Shown: piece after piece, positions 1-9,970 of the stretch
How positions within the stretch are numbered: position 1 is the first letter of the stretch
How the letters are laid out: the number at the start of each line of letters is the position of its first letter
Source of the DNA: Macrolepiota albuminosa
Lineage: Eukaryota; Basidiomycota; Agaricomycetes; Agaricales; Agaricaceae
Direction: 5' to 3'
Assembly (NCBI GenBank): GCA_027475525.1
Contig: JAMWFC010000052.1
Location: forward strand, 372,001 to 436,000
Length of the DNA stretch: 64,000 nt
Program-made: the position numbers and the translations under genes
The notes under the pieces: model-generated
Databases searched by the model: none
What the model was told of the DNA's origin: nothing
Seen by the model: the letters and a program-made list of their open reading frames with translations, nothing else

Positions 1-85
1 AGTTGGGGGGGTTTGGGGGCAAAGCCCCCAACAAGCTACGAAATTTGTGCCGAAGACACAAATCGTAGCTCATCTATATAGAATG
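1..85 (+). repeat. Double-hairpin repeat, copy 1
   Basis: Two stem-loops lie back to back. The first pairs GTTTGGGGGC with GCCCCCAAC around an AAA loop. The second pairs AGCTACGA(A)ATTTGTG with CACAAATCGTAGCT. The copy ends in CTATATAGAA. It may begin before the window. Related copies are at 534-605 and 28232-28310, all in the same orientation. Confidence 0.65.
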
Positions 86-179
86 CGACAAGGCCTGGGA
101 AAAAAATGTGATTACCAAGGCTGACCAAGAACCTTCCTTTTAGGGTAATAACATAAGAGTTGGCTTATTTCAGTATTAG

Positions 180-480
180 AAATGCTTAGAAAATTCCAAG
201 AAAATCACTAAAAAATCAGGAAAAATTCAGAGGCTAATGATACACTGATGAGAGTTTCTTCTGAGATTTATATATGCTTAAATAAATCTGAAATTTTCAA
301 GAAAAATTCAATTAGTCTGTTTTTCAGAAGATGTTAGTAGAAAATGCTCAAATAATTCCAGGAAAATCACCAGAAAATCAGGAAAAATTCAAAGACTACT
401 AATACACTGATTTATAGTTTTTTTTAAAGATTTATAAATGCTCAATAAAATCCAAAGAATTCAAGAAAAAATCAATCTAG
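180..480. repeat. Degenerate tandem duplication, about 160-bp period
   Basis: A unit starting near 180 (AATGCTTAGAAAATTCC) recurs near 341 (AAATGCTCAAATAATTCC). The shared order of short motifs (ATCAGGAAAAATTCA, ATACACTGAT, GATTTATA) follows in both units. The two copies are clearly diverged. They lie between the two double-hairpin repeat copies. Confidence 0.5.
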
Positions 481-533
481 CTTACAATAATGCTTTGAGA
501 GTTGTGGATTCATTCAGTTAGGGTGGAGACTTA

Positions 534-605
534 GTTGGGGGGGGTTGAGGGCAAAGCCTTCAACGAGCTACAAAATTTGTGTCAAAGGCATGAATCGTAG
601 CTCAT
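534..605 (+). repeat. Double-hairpin repeat, copy 2
   Basis: Same plan as the copy at 1-85. First stem GTTGAGGGC / GCCTTCAAC, which keeps pairing through a G-T wobble; second stem AGCTAC...TTTGTG / CATGAATCGTAGCT. Changes relative to copy 1 partly keep the stems paired. Confidence 0.6.
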
Positions 606-1013
606 CAGTATGTAATGGAGTATAACTAACAATAATTGATGCTGAGTAAGGTTCATGCATATGACTCATCAAGGCTAACTACTAGAAAACAAAAGAAGAT
701 AAAACAGGTCAAGTAGTCATTCAGATGTGCTAAGAGTGGGGACATCATTAGACTAAGCTCAGTGTAGAGTTGGACATGGTCTGGAAACCAGTCTCCTGTC
801 AATTTCTTTTGTTAGAGTTTGCTTGCCTCTATGCCTGCTCAACTCCTTCTTGTCACCAGTGCTTACTGACTCTGTTAGAAGGAGTTTTGCAGACATTAAG
901 TGTTCTCCTTACAAAGAGTGTCTATATAATGACATTTATTGACTAGCAATATCAGTAATGGCACTTTAGTCTTGTATAAATGGCTATATTGAGTGTTAGA
1001 ATCAAAGAAGTAA

Positions 1014-1186
1014 ACCTGTAATAATACAGACTATGTTTAGTCTGATCCTCAGTCTGTGATAGAAATAACTATAGTTTATACCTGTGATAATACAGACTAT
1101 GTTTAGTCTGATCTAAGGTACAATAAGTACAATATCCATGCTATATCTATATGGATAGCTTATCCTCAGTCTGTGATAGAAATGAT
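1014..1186. repeat. Interrupted direct repeat (TACAGACTATGTTTAGTCTG)
   Basis: A 34-bp segment at 1014-1047 recurs at 1080-1113 with one visible change. The segment CTCAGTCTGTGATAGAAAT at 1048 recurs near 1165. The core CAGACTATGTTTAGTCTG is itself an inverted repeat (CAGACTA / TAGTCTG). No coding potential. Confidence 0.6.
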
Positions 1187-1549
1187 TGAGGGTGCTACTA
1201 TGTAGGTTGGTTGTATATGTATCTATAAGTTGCTTTATTCAGTGGCAACAAATGGTATGTGATATGTGTGAAATTATAAAAGTGATTGGCACACTTATAG
1301 TGCTTTGCATCAGGATTGCAATATTGAAAAACTGTACTTGTTTAATAACAATGTCAGTAATGGTACTATTTTGATACTGCCAGGTTTTGCTGATCTGATG
1401 ATTACATCTAAATTGAGTCAAGTGCATTATTACTTAGTACAGTTACTTAGTTAATTTTGCTTTGGGCATATTTAGTGTTTTATGGAGGCAAGAAGTAGGT
1501 GGCAAAGGAAGTGGGTGACTGAAAGTACTTACATAAGGTGCTTAATGCA

Positions 1550-1690
1550 GTAAAAGAGGTGCCAAAAGACAGTGCTAAGAGATACAAAGAAGGAGCACTA
1601 AGAAGCATTAGAAATGAGCACTAAAAGGCACTAAGGAAGAGCATCAAGAGGCACTAAAAATGAGTGCTAAGAAGTGCTAAGTGTTAGCAT
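1550..1690. repeat. Degenerate GCACTAA-type array
   Basis: The words GTGCTAAGA, GCACTAAGA, GCACTAAAA and GAGTGCTAAG recur at irregular spacing of about 10-25 bp over this purine-rich stretch. It is too irregular to be a classic satellite. No function can be assigned. Confidence 0.45.
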
Positions 1691-3147
1691 CTAAAATGAA
1701 AGAATATAACAAAGAAATTGCTTAGCAAATCTAAGCACAAACACTAAGCCATAGTTGCAAGGTGCTAAGATGTTGTAAAGAGATGTAGAGAGAGAGAGAG
1801 AAAGCTAAGACAGAGTATCCTTGCCAACATGGTTGACTAAAAAGAAAATCTGTAATGTAAGGTGACCAAGTAGTGGGATACAATCTCTCACTGCTAAGTT
1901 GATGATGTGCTACTAACAAAAAGTAGGTATTTATACTAAAAAAAGTTAACCATCACTAAAGAGCCAACCATCACCAAAGGGCAGTGAACTAGTAAGAATG
2001 TAAGTAAATACCATGAATTAAACTATATAATAAAAAGTCCACAATTATGCTGTTCATCCAAGTTAGCAAGGTGCTAAGCAATGTCAGGTGCTAAGATAAA
2101 ACTTCAGGTTGCCTGTGATGGAAAACCTCATCATTTTGAGCCATAAGTGCTGCTGTTGGCTAAGGATTGGCATCTCAGATCATGCCCACCATCATGCACA
2201 TCTCTGACCAGCCATCACTCAGCTACATAACATAATATATGTGGCTACTTACTTACAGTGGCATGTACTCCATGTTTTAGAACATAGCAAAATTCTGTTC
2301 AGGCCCTTGTATAATAGTTAGCCAGCAGGACTGTGCTGGCTAGTAATTACAATTAAGGAAAGACTTTTTGAAACTTCAAAAGCAATATTTTTGGTACTCA
2401 AAATCCTCTCTCTACATCTCATTATCACAATTTTTGTTACATATTGTATTTCCTTATGAAAAATCCAGAGATATTCTTACAGTAAATAGCCTTAGCTACA
2501 TCACTCCATTGAAATCAAAAGAAAAGTTGCTTGAGTGGCTGATACATGCCAAACAACAGGAAATATTTATCAGGTAACTGGTTGCAGAGGTGTAAGACCT
2601 CCAGAGTCCTTGCCAGTGATGGTGAACAACTATGTTACTTGTACCTAGGCAGCAGTTAATGTATGTATTGCATTCGTGTATAATGTAGGAAAGTACTGAG
2701 TATGAATAATGATTACCATCTCAGTATTTAGATGATTTCCATGCAAATTTCAAAACACTTGCTAGAAGTCATATAACCTATATAACCTGTTTTTACAAGG
2801 TGTTTCTCCAGAATTCTTCACTGTGCCTGAAGTGTAAGGTGATTACAAGTAAAAACATGTGATCAAGAAAGTGACTCTTTATGGACCGAGTCTGTGCAAC
2901 AACCAAGTAGATACAGCAGTATCTAGCAAATGAGATATTACATCGCTCCAGTTTGAAGGGAACGATTGGGTAGTTGAGGAGCTTGCAAGAAGATTCAAAA
3001 GTCACCATGTTTTGTTGTTTGGCCATGCCTGGAAATCAACAAATAATAAGCCCTTACATAACATCCACCCGCTGCTTCCAAAATCTCATCCAGTGTCATG
3101 ACTTGAGAAACATCGGAATCTCTATCTCACCACAGCGCGAGATTTCG

Positions 3148-3766
3148 ATGCCTCCAAAGGAACCGACTCGTCACCAACTCTCATCTCGACTGGCTTATAG
3201 TCAACATACTCCAACGTTTCTTCAGAAACTGAAGAATAAAATTGCTGGTGCACCAGACACATCTGATGAAGAGTTTGAGGACGATGGATCCGGCCGCCCA
3301 CCAATACCTAGGCGGCCTTCCATTCCCGTACGACCGGACGATGATCCAGGAAGCGCAGATGAAGATGACGGAGACGAAAAGCCACAGGTGGTTGTTCTTA
3401 AGGAAGGGAAACACCTCACGGCTTATGAGGCAGAGAAGATCAGGCGCGAAGGTAGAATGGTTCATAGAAAGCTTTCTTCTCTGTTTACCTCACCGATTAT
3501 CAGAGAAAGGGTTTCCACCTCTTCCAAGCCGAGCGCCAAGGGAAGACTGTGCTGGAGTGACTTTAAATACCACCTCCAACAAAGATGCTAGAGACAACCA
3601 AACGCAAACGGGCGGCTTGTCATTCTCTTCATCCAAAGGCACGCCGAAACCTTCTCTTAACAAGCGCAAGGTCCCTGCCGACACGGAAGATAAATCAGGA
3701 GCATCATCAAGGAAGAAACCAAAGAAACCTAGCAAGACACTGTTATCTTTCGACGATGATACCTAA
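3148..3766 (+). CDS. DUF4604 domain protein (2 exons)
   Basis: Exons 3148-3451 and 3504-3766, with a 52-bp GT-AG intron, give about 188 residues. The N-terminus starts MPPKEPTRHQLSSRL and is followed by an acidic stretch, the motif GRPPIPRRP, a PDDDPGSADEDD block and QVVVLKEGKHLTAYEAEKIRR. The second exon continues with EKGFPPLP and ends in a basic, lysine-rich tail. This order of short motifs is what I recognise from the fungal DUF4604 family, a small nuclear-type disordered protein of unknown role. Splicing restores the family motif across the junction, which supports the intron. An ATG at 2974 is in frame, but its extension has no family resemblance, so I start at 3148. The gene converges on the broken DUF6533 gene. 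Confidence 0.8.
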
Positions 3767-4018
3767 TTGTATTGGACACCGTGTGTACGTCGTGACGCTA
3801 GAACTCAATTGTAATCTCACGCTTTCCATCGCACCGAAGCACTGGTCCGAACGAGACGTTTTTATTCCATGTGGCGTGACGATAGTAGTCCGTGGTTGTA
3901 AGCCTATGTAGAAATACACTTCGGGTGAAGACTGTAACATGTAAACTAATACTCAAAAATATCAGAAATAGTCTCGCAATCATCATATAGCGGTAAGTGT
4001 TCGTGTTTTTTGGAGTGG

Positions 4019-5032
4019 TCATGATGGAGCGAGGTCTATATTCGTGTCATCCTCGTCGACGGGTCCGAGACTACGAACAGATGGGATGGTGCAGTGCTGC
4101 ATATCGCCACTCCAGATTGTATCCAGTTCAATCTCTGTGGAAGGCGACAAAAATTCAACTGGGGTGCTGGCGATGTTTGTCGTGGTATGAATCCCCGCGT
4201 CCGTGACCTTTTCACGAAGGTTGAACATCAGGCGCGATACCATCGTGACGGAAACGCTGAAGGGTGTTAGCATGGTGAAATTATAGAAAGCTGAAAATGA
4301 TATGAACCCGCTTGCGAACGTGGATAGTGCTCCGCTCATAAATGGCTACGAAAAAGGTCGTGAGGAAGTGTTGATACGGCTTGGTAAACGGAGTCATTGA
4401 CATACGCCACAAAACTAAGGACGTTCTCAGCTTCAAGAGATATGTGGACATGGCAAAAACATACGTAGAATGTCAATATATTTGCCAGGTTAGCAAATGC
4501 CATGACACTGGATATAAGGTTCGTTTTTTGCCTGGGCGTCCTTGGTTCGAACACTCACACAAAGTATATTGCACCTTTTAAGGAATCAGACTACGACACA
4601 TGAACGCCGGTGCAACAAGCTCACCATCTCTAAAAATGAGGTATATTATTGTATTTTGGGCCTGACTGAAAATGATTTGATTTCGGTTCTTCCATGTTTT
4701 GAACATCATGAGGCTGAATAAGATTGAGTCATAGACAAACAGGGCTTCCCAGGCGCTAGCAAGACCTATACTCCATAGATATCAACAACAGTTCCGAAGA
4801 CGTTGGCACTAACGCACGAATAGCCCTATGTTGTGTTAACAGAGTCGTACTTGACACCTATCATCAGATGCACATACGTGATATGTGAAAGCCCGATATG
4901 ACAGCCTCCAATTTCCTGGCCTGGGGTGCTTTTCTGTCCAAAGAGAGCCCACTTTTTGACGGTAATCTCAGTACTAGCTCGGAATAAATAAGAGACAAAG
5001 CAGAAAACATACACATGCGATACCACCTAATG
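4019..5032 (-). pseudogene. DUF6533 membrane protein gene, 3' half, cut by KDZ insertion
   Basis: The minus strand carries the C-terminal exons of a multi-pass fungal membrane protein. They include a segment ending GCHIGLSHIT (4890-4915) and a final exon ending at the stop near 4019. The segment aligns along its length with 26065-27000, the intact paralogue, at the level of an old tandem duplication. It ends at 5032 in ACCTAATG, the 8-bp duplication made by the KDZ transposon. The 5' half lies at 24806-25556. The gene cannot make a normal product because 19.8 kb lies inside it. Family membership rests mainly on the 5' half. Confidence 0.75.
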
Positions 5033-5096
5033 CACCTAAGGCAGGTCACTTCGTGCTTCTTGATGGGACTTTAGGGGGTATATTTGACTGGACCGG
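5033..5096 (+). repeat. Left terminal inverted repeat of the KDZ transposon
   Basis: Begins CACCTAAGGCAGG. It shares an exact 25-bp core (5054-5078, containing TTGATGGGACTTTAGGGGG) with the reverse complement of the right end, and both repeats end in CTGGACCGG. The two 64-bp ends are imperfect outside the core. Confidence 0.85.
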
Positions 5097-5298
5097 ATGA
5101 GCCCTAATGAGACGGGCGGTTGGCAGGTCATTCCCAAAATAGAACCGCCAGATTCCCGATCCCTGTCCAAACTGACCTCCCTTAATTTTCCTTGATACCT
5201 CTATACCTCCCAACCTCCTCTCCACCTCTCTCCACCCTAATGATGTAATCTAATCTGATCACTTTCTCTTCAGACTTTCTCCCAAATACCACGACACG

Positions 5299-6089
5299 AT
5301 GCCCCCCCCCAAGTTCCCTACACGCGCTCAACAGCCATCGACGTCAGGCCTGGGAAAACAATTTACTAGCCCAATCAAACGTCAAGATAAACGCAAAACG
5401 ACGACCTATGTACAGTACACAGGTAGGAAGCAGGAAATAGCAAGGCTGAGGGCTAAACTCGACATGCTGAAGAAGCAAACTGAAGTCGATCCTGTACCGC
5501 CTTCTATGCCCATTGACATGCCAGCCTCCGCACACAATATGGGACCTGAACCTTCTACTAATGATGGCGATGGACCTATCGCATTTGACGACTTATTGCC
5601 AGGTCCCGAATGCGTTGCTACAACTCAAGAAGCTGAACGTCCTCCACGTCGCACTGTCCCAAATCAAGCAGCAAAGGACACATATGCAAACTGGGCAGCT
5701 CTATTGACGCGACTTGTGAATCCTTTACTGGGCTACACCTCTAAATCCCTCGGGAGGATTCCAGAGAGGGTTTCTAGCTTGAAGGCAGTGTGCAAGGCTG
5801 AGGGCAGCTGTATGATGAGGACGAATGAGGTGCTTTGCTTGTTCCAAGATTGTAAGTTCACCCACTTGTAACGGTCATTGTCTCACTGTCAAAACAGACT
5901 TTCAAAAGTTCACTGTGGAATGGTGCAGCTGTGAGGAGCTGCCATATGTCCTCATCACGAATGGACTCTTCCCTACTGCTCCTCTATATCCTCGCATTGC
6001 AATATCTATCCATCTACTCGATTTTTACCGTGCTCTATTTGAACGATCATGCGATGCTGTTAATGCCATGGCCAGTGCCTTAAACACGT
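5299..6089 (+). pseudogene. KDZ transposase, N-terminal exons (interrupted by gypsy-1)
   Basis: Exon 1 runs 5299-5851 and exon 2 from 5898, joined over a 46-bp GT-AG intron; exon 2 is cut at 6089 by the gypsy-1 LTR. The start MPPPKFPTRAQQ is followed by a basic, then acidic low-complexity stretch. The cysteine-containing region EWCSCEELPYVLITNGLFPT and the motif AISIHLLDFYRALFER are typical of the N-terminal part of KDZ transposases, which bind and cut transposon ends. The reading frame resumes at 14530 beyond the assembly gap. Before the retrotransposon landed, the two parts formed one gene of at least 1,270 codons. Start chosen as the first ATG after the terminal repeat with family-like content. 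Confidence 0.8.
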
Positions 6090-7046
6090 TGATAGGACCC
6101 CATATAGGTTAGGCGCATCAACGGCAGGCTCGGCACCGGCTCCGGAAACCTTGCCGCACTCGTTCCGAACTTAGCGCACGCGTTCTACCTATTTTAAGCC
6201 ATTTCTGACGGCCGCGCACGGCAAGAAGCAGATCCAATCAGTGATAGCGCCGATCGGCAGACAGAATGACAACTGACAGATGGCATCAGTCACTGACGAC
6301 AGCGCTTAGCGAGAAGCCTGATGATCTATCAAAAACTGACGGACAGCTTGGCGTTTGACCTTGGCGTCTGACATCGCTTAGCGCCTCGATTCGGCGCCTG
6401 ACATCGCTAAGCACTTTGGACGGACAGAAGGGTGATGGAGTGATGGTTTAGCTTCGCGATCTGTCGCCTGGCGTCGCTAAGGCTCTTGAATGGACGGTAG
6501 GGATCTGAAACCGTTGGAGCTACCCCTTTGAAATTTTCCAGTTTACCGCACTCTGGCGTCATTAGCCACTGGCGACGGTGAACTCCTTGTAGTATATATA
6601 TTACTTACCGACTTGTACATACATCATCAAGATATCAGACGAATAGACCACAGTTTCCCCCTTCCTCAGTCTCACTTACGCTCAAGAGCTCATTCACGCT
6701 ACGGTCGGCAACGTCAAAACTCATCGGCAGTTGCAGACGCTCGCCAACTTTCGACACATTCGCGCCTTGCAACTACGGCAGGCATTATCGACGCTTAGAA
6801 CTTCGCTAAGCTTATCGTGCTCTTGCCGCTCACCTTTGCCGTGTTAACTTACCGCTTCTTCCTAGGCGCTTTACCTTAGCGCTTACACTTGCCGACACCC
6901 GTTACCGACTTTTCACCTTTTTCACCGACGCGTTCTCTGGGACCTGCCCGGGACTCCTCAAATTACTTTTAGCGCGCCCAACGCACACTCTTGGTACGGT
7001 AACACAATAGTTACATTTGTTACTGACCAAACTTTGGGCGTCATCA
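6090..7046 (+). repeat. 5' LTR of gypsy-1 (957 bp)
   Basis: Begins TGATAGGACCC and ends GGGCGTCATCA, with matching inverted ends TGAT/ATCA. Boundaries are confirmed by the LTR at 56062-57017 (956 bp, reverse), which shares both ends and then diverges. A TATA-like run lies near 6592-6602. The LTR is dense in TTRSCG/CGSYAA hexamers: seven occur within 6781-6910. Confidence 0.9.
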
Positions 7047-7426
7047 AATTGGAGCCCACCGCGAGGGATCTCTAGGGCAGAATTCCACCAGAAACCCGTC
7101 TCCAGCGTAGGCGCCGCCTGCTAGACCAGTCGGCAGAAGGCATAGCTCCTTCCCACCCATCAACTCCACAACCACCTGGTGCCTTACCGGGTCTCTCTCT
7201 CGCCCAGGAACTACAGAACGCCACTGTAGACGCTTTTCCTGATCTCTTCCCACACTCCCTCGATTATAGTGCCGACGACCCCTTAGCGTCGCCATTTACC
7301 GTACCACAACCAATCACTCCCATTACTCCGCTAACGCCTCTTTCACAACTCATCTCTCTTACCCCGTCGCCAATCTCTAGAACCCCTTCCCCACTACCGC
7401 TAACCGAACTCGCTAACACAGTCGCT
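7047..7426 (+). promoter_or_regulatory. Primer-binding site and leader of gypsy-1
   Basis: Two bases after the LTR, TGGAGCCCACCGCGAGG (7050-7066) has the TGG start expected where a tRNA 3' end would pair. I could not identify the primer tRNA. The remaining leader up to the gag ATG has no convincing frame. A short proline/serine/threonine-rich open stretch precedes the ATG but has no known motif. Confidence 0.55.
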
Positions 7427-9970
7427 ATGGAACAACAAGTTCAGCGCATGCCGCCACGCAACCACTTCTCGGCACCAAAATGGGACGAGACCAAGCCACG
7501 GGAGCTCTCCCAGTATTTCAAGGAGTTGGAGTATGCAACCACTTCTCGGCACCAAAATGGGACGAGACCAAGCCACGGGAGCTCTCCCAGTATTTCAAGG
7601 AGTTGGAGTATTTGTTCAGGGACTGTAACATTACCGACCACACGCAGATGAAGGAGTACGCGGCAAGATACGTATCGTATGACACGGCAGAAACGTGGAC
7701 AGGTCTTACCGAGTTTGCCGCCTTTGTCCCTGCCGCCCCACCAGCTCCAGCTCAAGGCGCTTCGTATGAGGACTGGAAGACGGCACCGAGTTTGCCGCCT
7801 TTGTCCCTGCCGCCCCACCAGCTCCAGCTCAAGGCGCTTCGTATGAGGACTGGAAGACGGCAGTGATCCAGCTGTACCCTGGCGCCGAGGAGGCTACCCG
7901 ATACACGGTAAACGAGTTACAGAAACTAGTACAGGAATCTTTCGACAGTGGCACATCGTCGCTTGGCGCATTCTCTACATATTACCGCGAGTTCCAGAAA
8001 GTCGCTAGGTGGCTTCTGCAGAACGGCAAGCTCTATATTAACGAGGAGCGTCGCCTGTTCCAGCAAGGCATCCCGACTTCGCTTTGGACTCGTATTGCTC
8101 GTCGCCTAGAGATAGTTCATCAGGCTCATCACCCAGACGAGCCCTATAACGTTGCCGACGTCTTTGAAGCCGGTAAATGGGTTCTCAAGGGAACGGACAC
8201 TGGCGTTGGACTGCAGCGCGCTAGGACGAGCCCACCACCTGAGCGAACTAACGGTATCATTCCCATCCCGCCTCCTGTTGCCGACTTCGTTAAGAAAGAA
8301 GAACTCAACGCTGCTATTACCGCCGCTGTCGCCTCCGCTATGACACGTATCGAAACTATGATTACCACCAACCTGACTGCTAACCGACCCGCTAACGTAC
8401 CCGCACCTGGCCCTTGCCACTTCTGTGGGGAAATTGGCCACACCATGACTAGAGGACGCTGCGCTACCCTCGAGAATTACGTTCGCCAAGGTAGAATTCG
8501 ACGAGCTATCGACGGCAAGATAGTCCTCACCACTGGCGCCACCATCCCCAACTACCCAGACAAGAAGTCCTTCCAGGAGCGGGTAGATGAATGGCATAGG
8601 CGCAACCCAGGACAAATCCCATCCCCAACTACCCAGACAAGAAGTCCTTCCAGGAGCGGGTAGATGAATGGCATAGGCGCAACCCAGGACAAATCATTAC
8701 CGGCACGCTATCTGGCAACGCTAACCCCGACCCCGAACAGGCGACCCAACAGCAGATGATTCACGAGGTCCTACATTTCGACAGCGTTGGCGACCACCCT
8801 ACTTTTTCGCGGGAAGAGCGTATCGCCAAGCTCCAACAGGAGTTGGATTCGCTAAAGAATCAGGTCTTTGATGGGGTTGAAGTTAAGCAGCCTAAACAAC
8901 CTCTTAAAGGATACAAGCCGATGCCTCCCGCTAGCAAGTTACCGACACCTGCTCCTGCCGCACCGCCTGCCACTGCCCCTGCTCCTGCTTCAGAACCATC
9001 GTCGTCCGCTACCGCTCCCGAAGCGCCTTTGCCGCCTCTCCATCCCTACTCAGGGATTTCCGACCGTTATCACGCTCCCGCACAACGAAATTTTGCCGCT
9101 CCCGAGAAACGTCCTGAGGGTGGCTACCGACCTACTGCGCCAATCTTTGACATCGAAAAATCAAATCACGTCTTTAGCCGCATCATGAAAACCGCCGTCA
9201 CCTTATCTGTTGAAGAACTTTGCAGTATTGCTCCCGACGTTCGCAATCAGGTGAAAACGGCAGTCACTCCCCGACGACCCTTGGCGACAGCCGTTGCCGA
9301 GGTTGATGAACTCGACGACGCGCTACCTGGTTTTTCTGTTACCATTGACTCTCCCGACACCGATGAACCTCTTACCGACCCCATCGCTAACGCCACCTCT
9401 GTGGACCCAGTAGAGACCTACCTTAGGTCTGTGGACCATGGAGAAGACCCAGCAATCCTTACCGTCGCCCAAGAATCGCACGCTATCCGCTCGGTAGCGC
9501 TAACCGTAGACAACAAGCACGAAGTAGAGGCAATCGTGGATAGCGGGTCGCAGATTATTTCTATGGCAGCAGAAGTCGCTAACGATTTGGGTCTCATTTA
9601 CGACCCTACGGTTATACTAAACATGCAGAGCGCTAACGGTACGGTGGACAGATCTCTAGGCCTCGCCAAGAATGTGCCGTGCACCCTTGGCGACATCACT
9701 TTTTATCTTCAGATACACATCTTACGTTCACCAGCTTACGACCTACTACTTGGCAGACCCTTCGACGTCTTGGCGCGATCAGTCGTCAAGACAGTTACCG
9801 ACGAGGAAACGACCCTCACAATTAGCGACCCAAATTCCGGAATCCGACGAACGGTGCCAACGTTCCCTAGGGGACAACGAAAAGGCGCCCGCGCTAAGCC
9901 CCCGGAGTTTACCGACCAACACGCCAACGAGCCTCCCCACCGGTGTTTTCACAGACCATCGAGGAGGTGA
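7427..9970 (+). CDS. gag: gypsy-1 gag-protease
   Basis: Gag is the capsid/nucleocapsid protein that packages the element RNA; the aspartic protease cuts the polyprotein. A capsid-like region covers 7427-8300. A zinc knuckle, CHFCGEIGH...C, is at about 8415-8462 (C-x2-C-x4-H-x6-C), followed by a proline/alanine-rich linker. The protease active site is VDSGSQ near 9539. Three exact 77-bp tandem duplications (7458-7611, 7708-7861, 8542-8695) each shift the frame. Discounting one copy of each puts the segments from 7427, 7612, 7863 and 8756 in a single frame ending at the stop at 9968-9970. The following pol frame lies -1 relative to this one and overlaps it from 9898, so pol is probably made by frameshifting. 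I start at the ATG at 7427; an upstream start is possible. Confidence 0.85.
7458..7611 (+). repeat. 77-bp tandem duplication (probable assembly join)
   Basis: Positions 7458-7534 are repeated exactly at 7535-7611. The 77-bp shift breaks the gag frame, and ignoring one copy restores it. Confidence 0.95.
7708..7861 (+). repeat. 77-bp tandem duplication (probable assembly join)
   Basis: Positions 7708-7784 are repeated exactly at 7785-7861. It breaks the gag frame a second time, only 97 bp after the previous duplication. Confidence 0.95.
8542..8695 (+). repeat. 77-bp tandem duplication (probable assembly join)
   Basis: Positions 8542-8618 are repeated exactly at 8619-8695. It separates the zinc-knuckle part of gag from the protease part; ignoring one copy joins them in frame. 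Confidence 0.95.

Larger units (their letters stand above)
1..2973. other. AT-rich gene-free stretch with local repeats
   Basis: No reading frame here has recognisable protein content; the longest open stretches are under 80 codons and low in complexity. The stretch holds two copies of a double-hairpin repeat (1-85 and 534-605), a degenerate tandem duplication between them, a second tandem repeat at 1014-1186 and a purine-rich GCACTAA array around 1550-1690, each listed separately. It looks like old, decayed repeat DNA. Confidence 0.6.

Noticed and set aside
2974..3147. N-terminal extension of the DUF4604 protein from an upstream in-frame ATG
   Set aside because: The extra 58 residues are cysteine-rich and unlike the family, whose start MPPKEPT is at 3148.
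7458..7861. Tandem repeats in gag taken as biological protein repeats
   Set aside because: The 77-bp length is not a multiple of three, each copy breaks the frame, and the same length occurs in unrelated elements.
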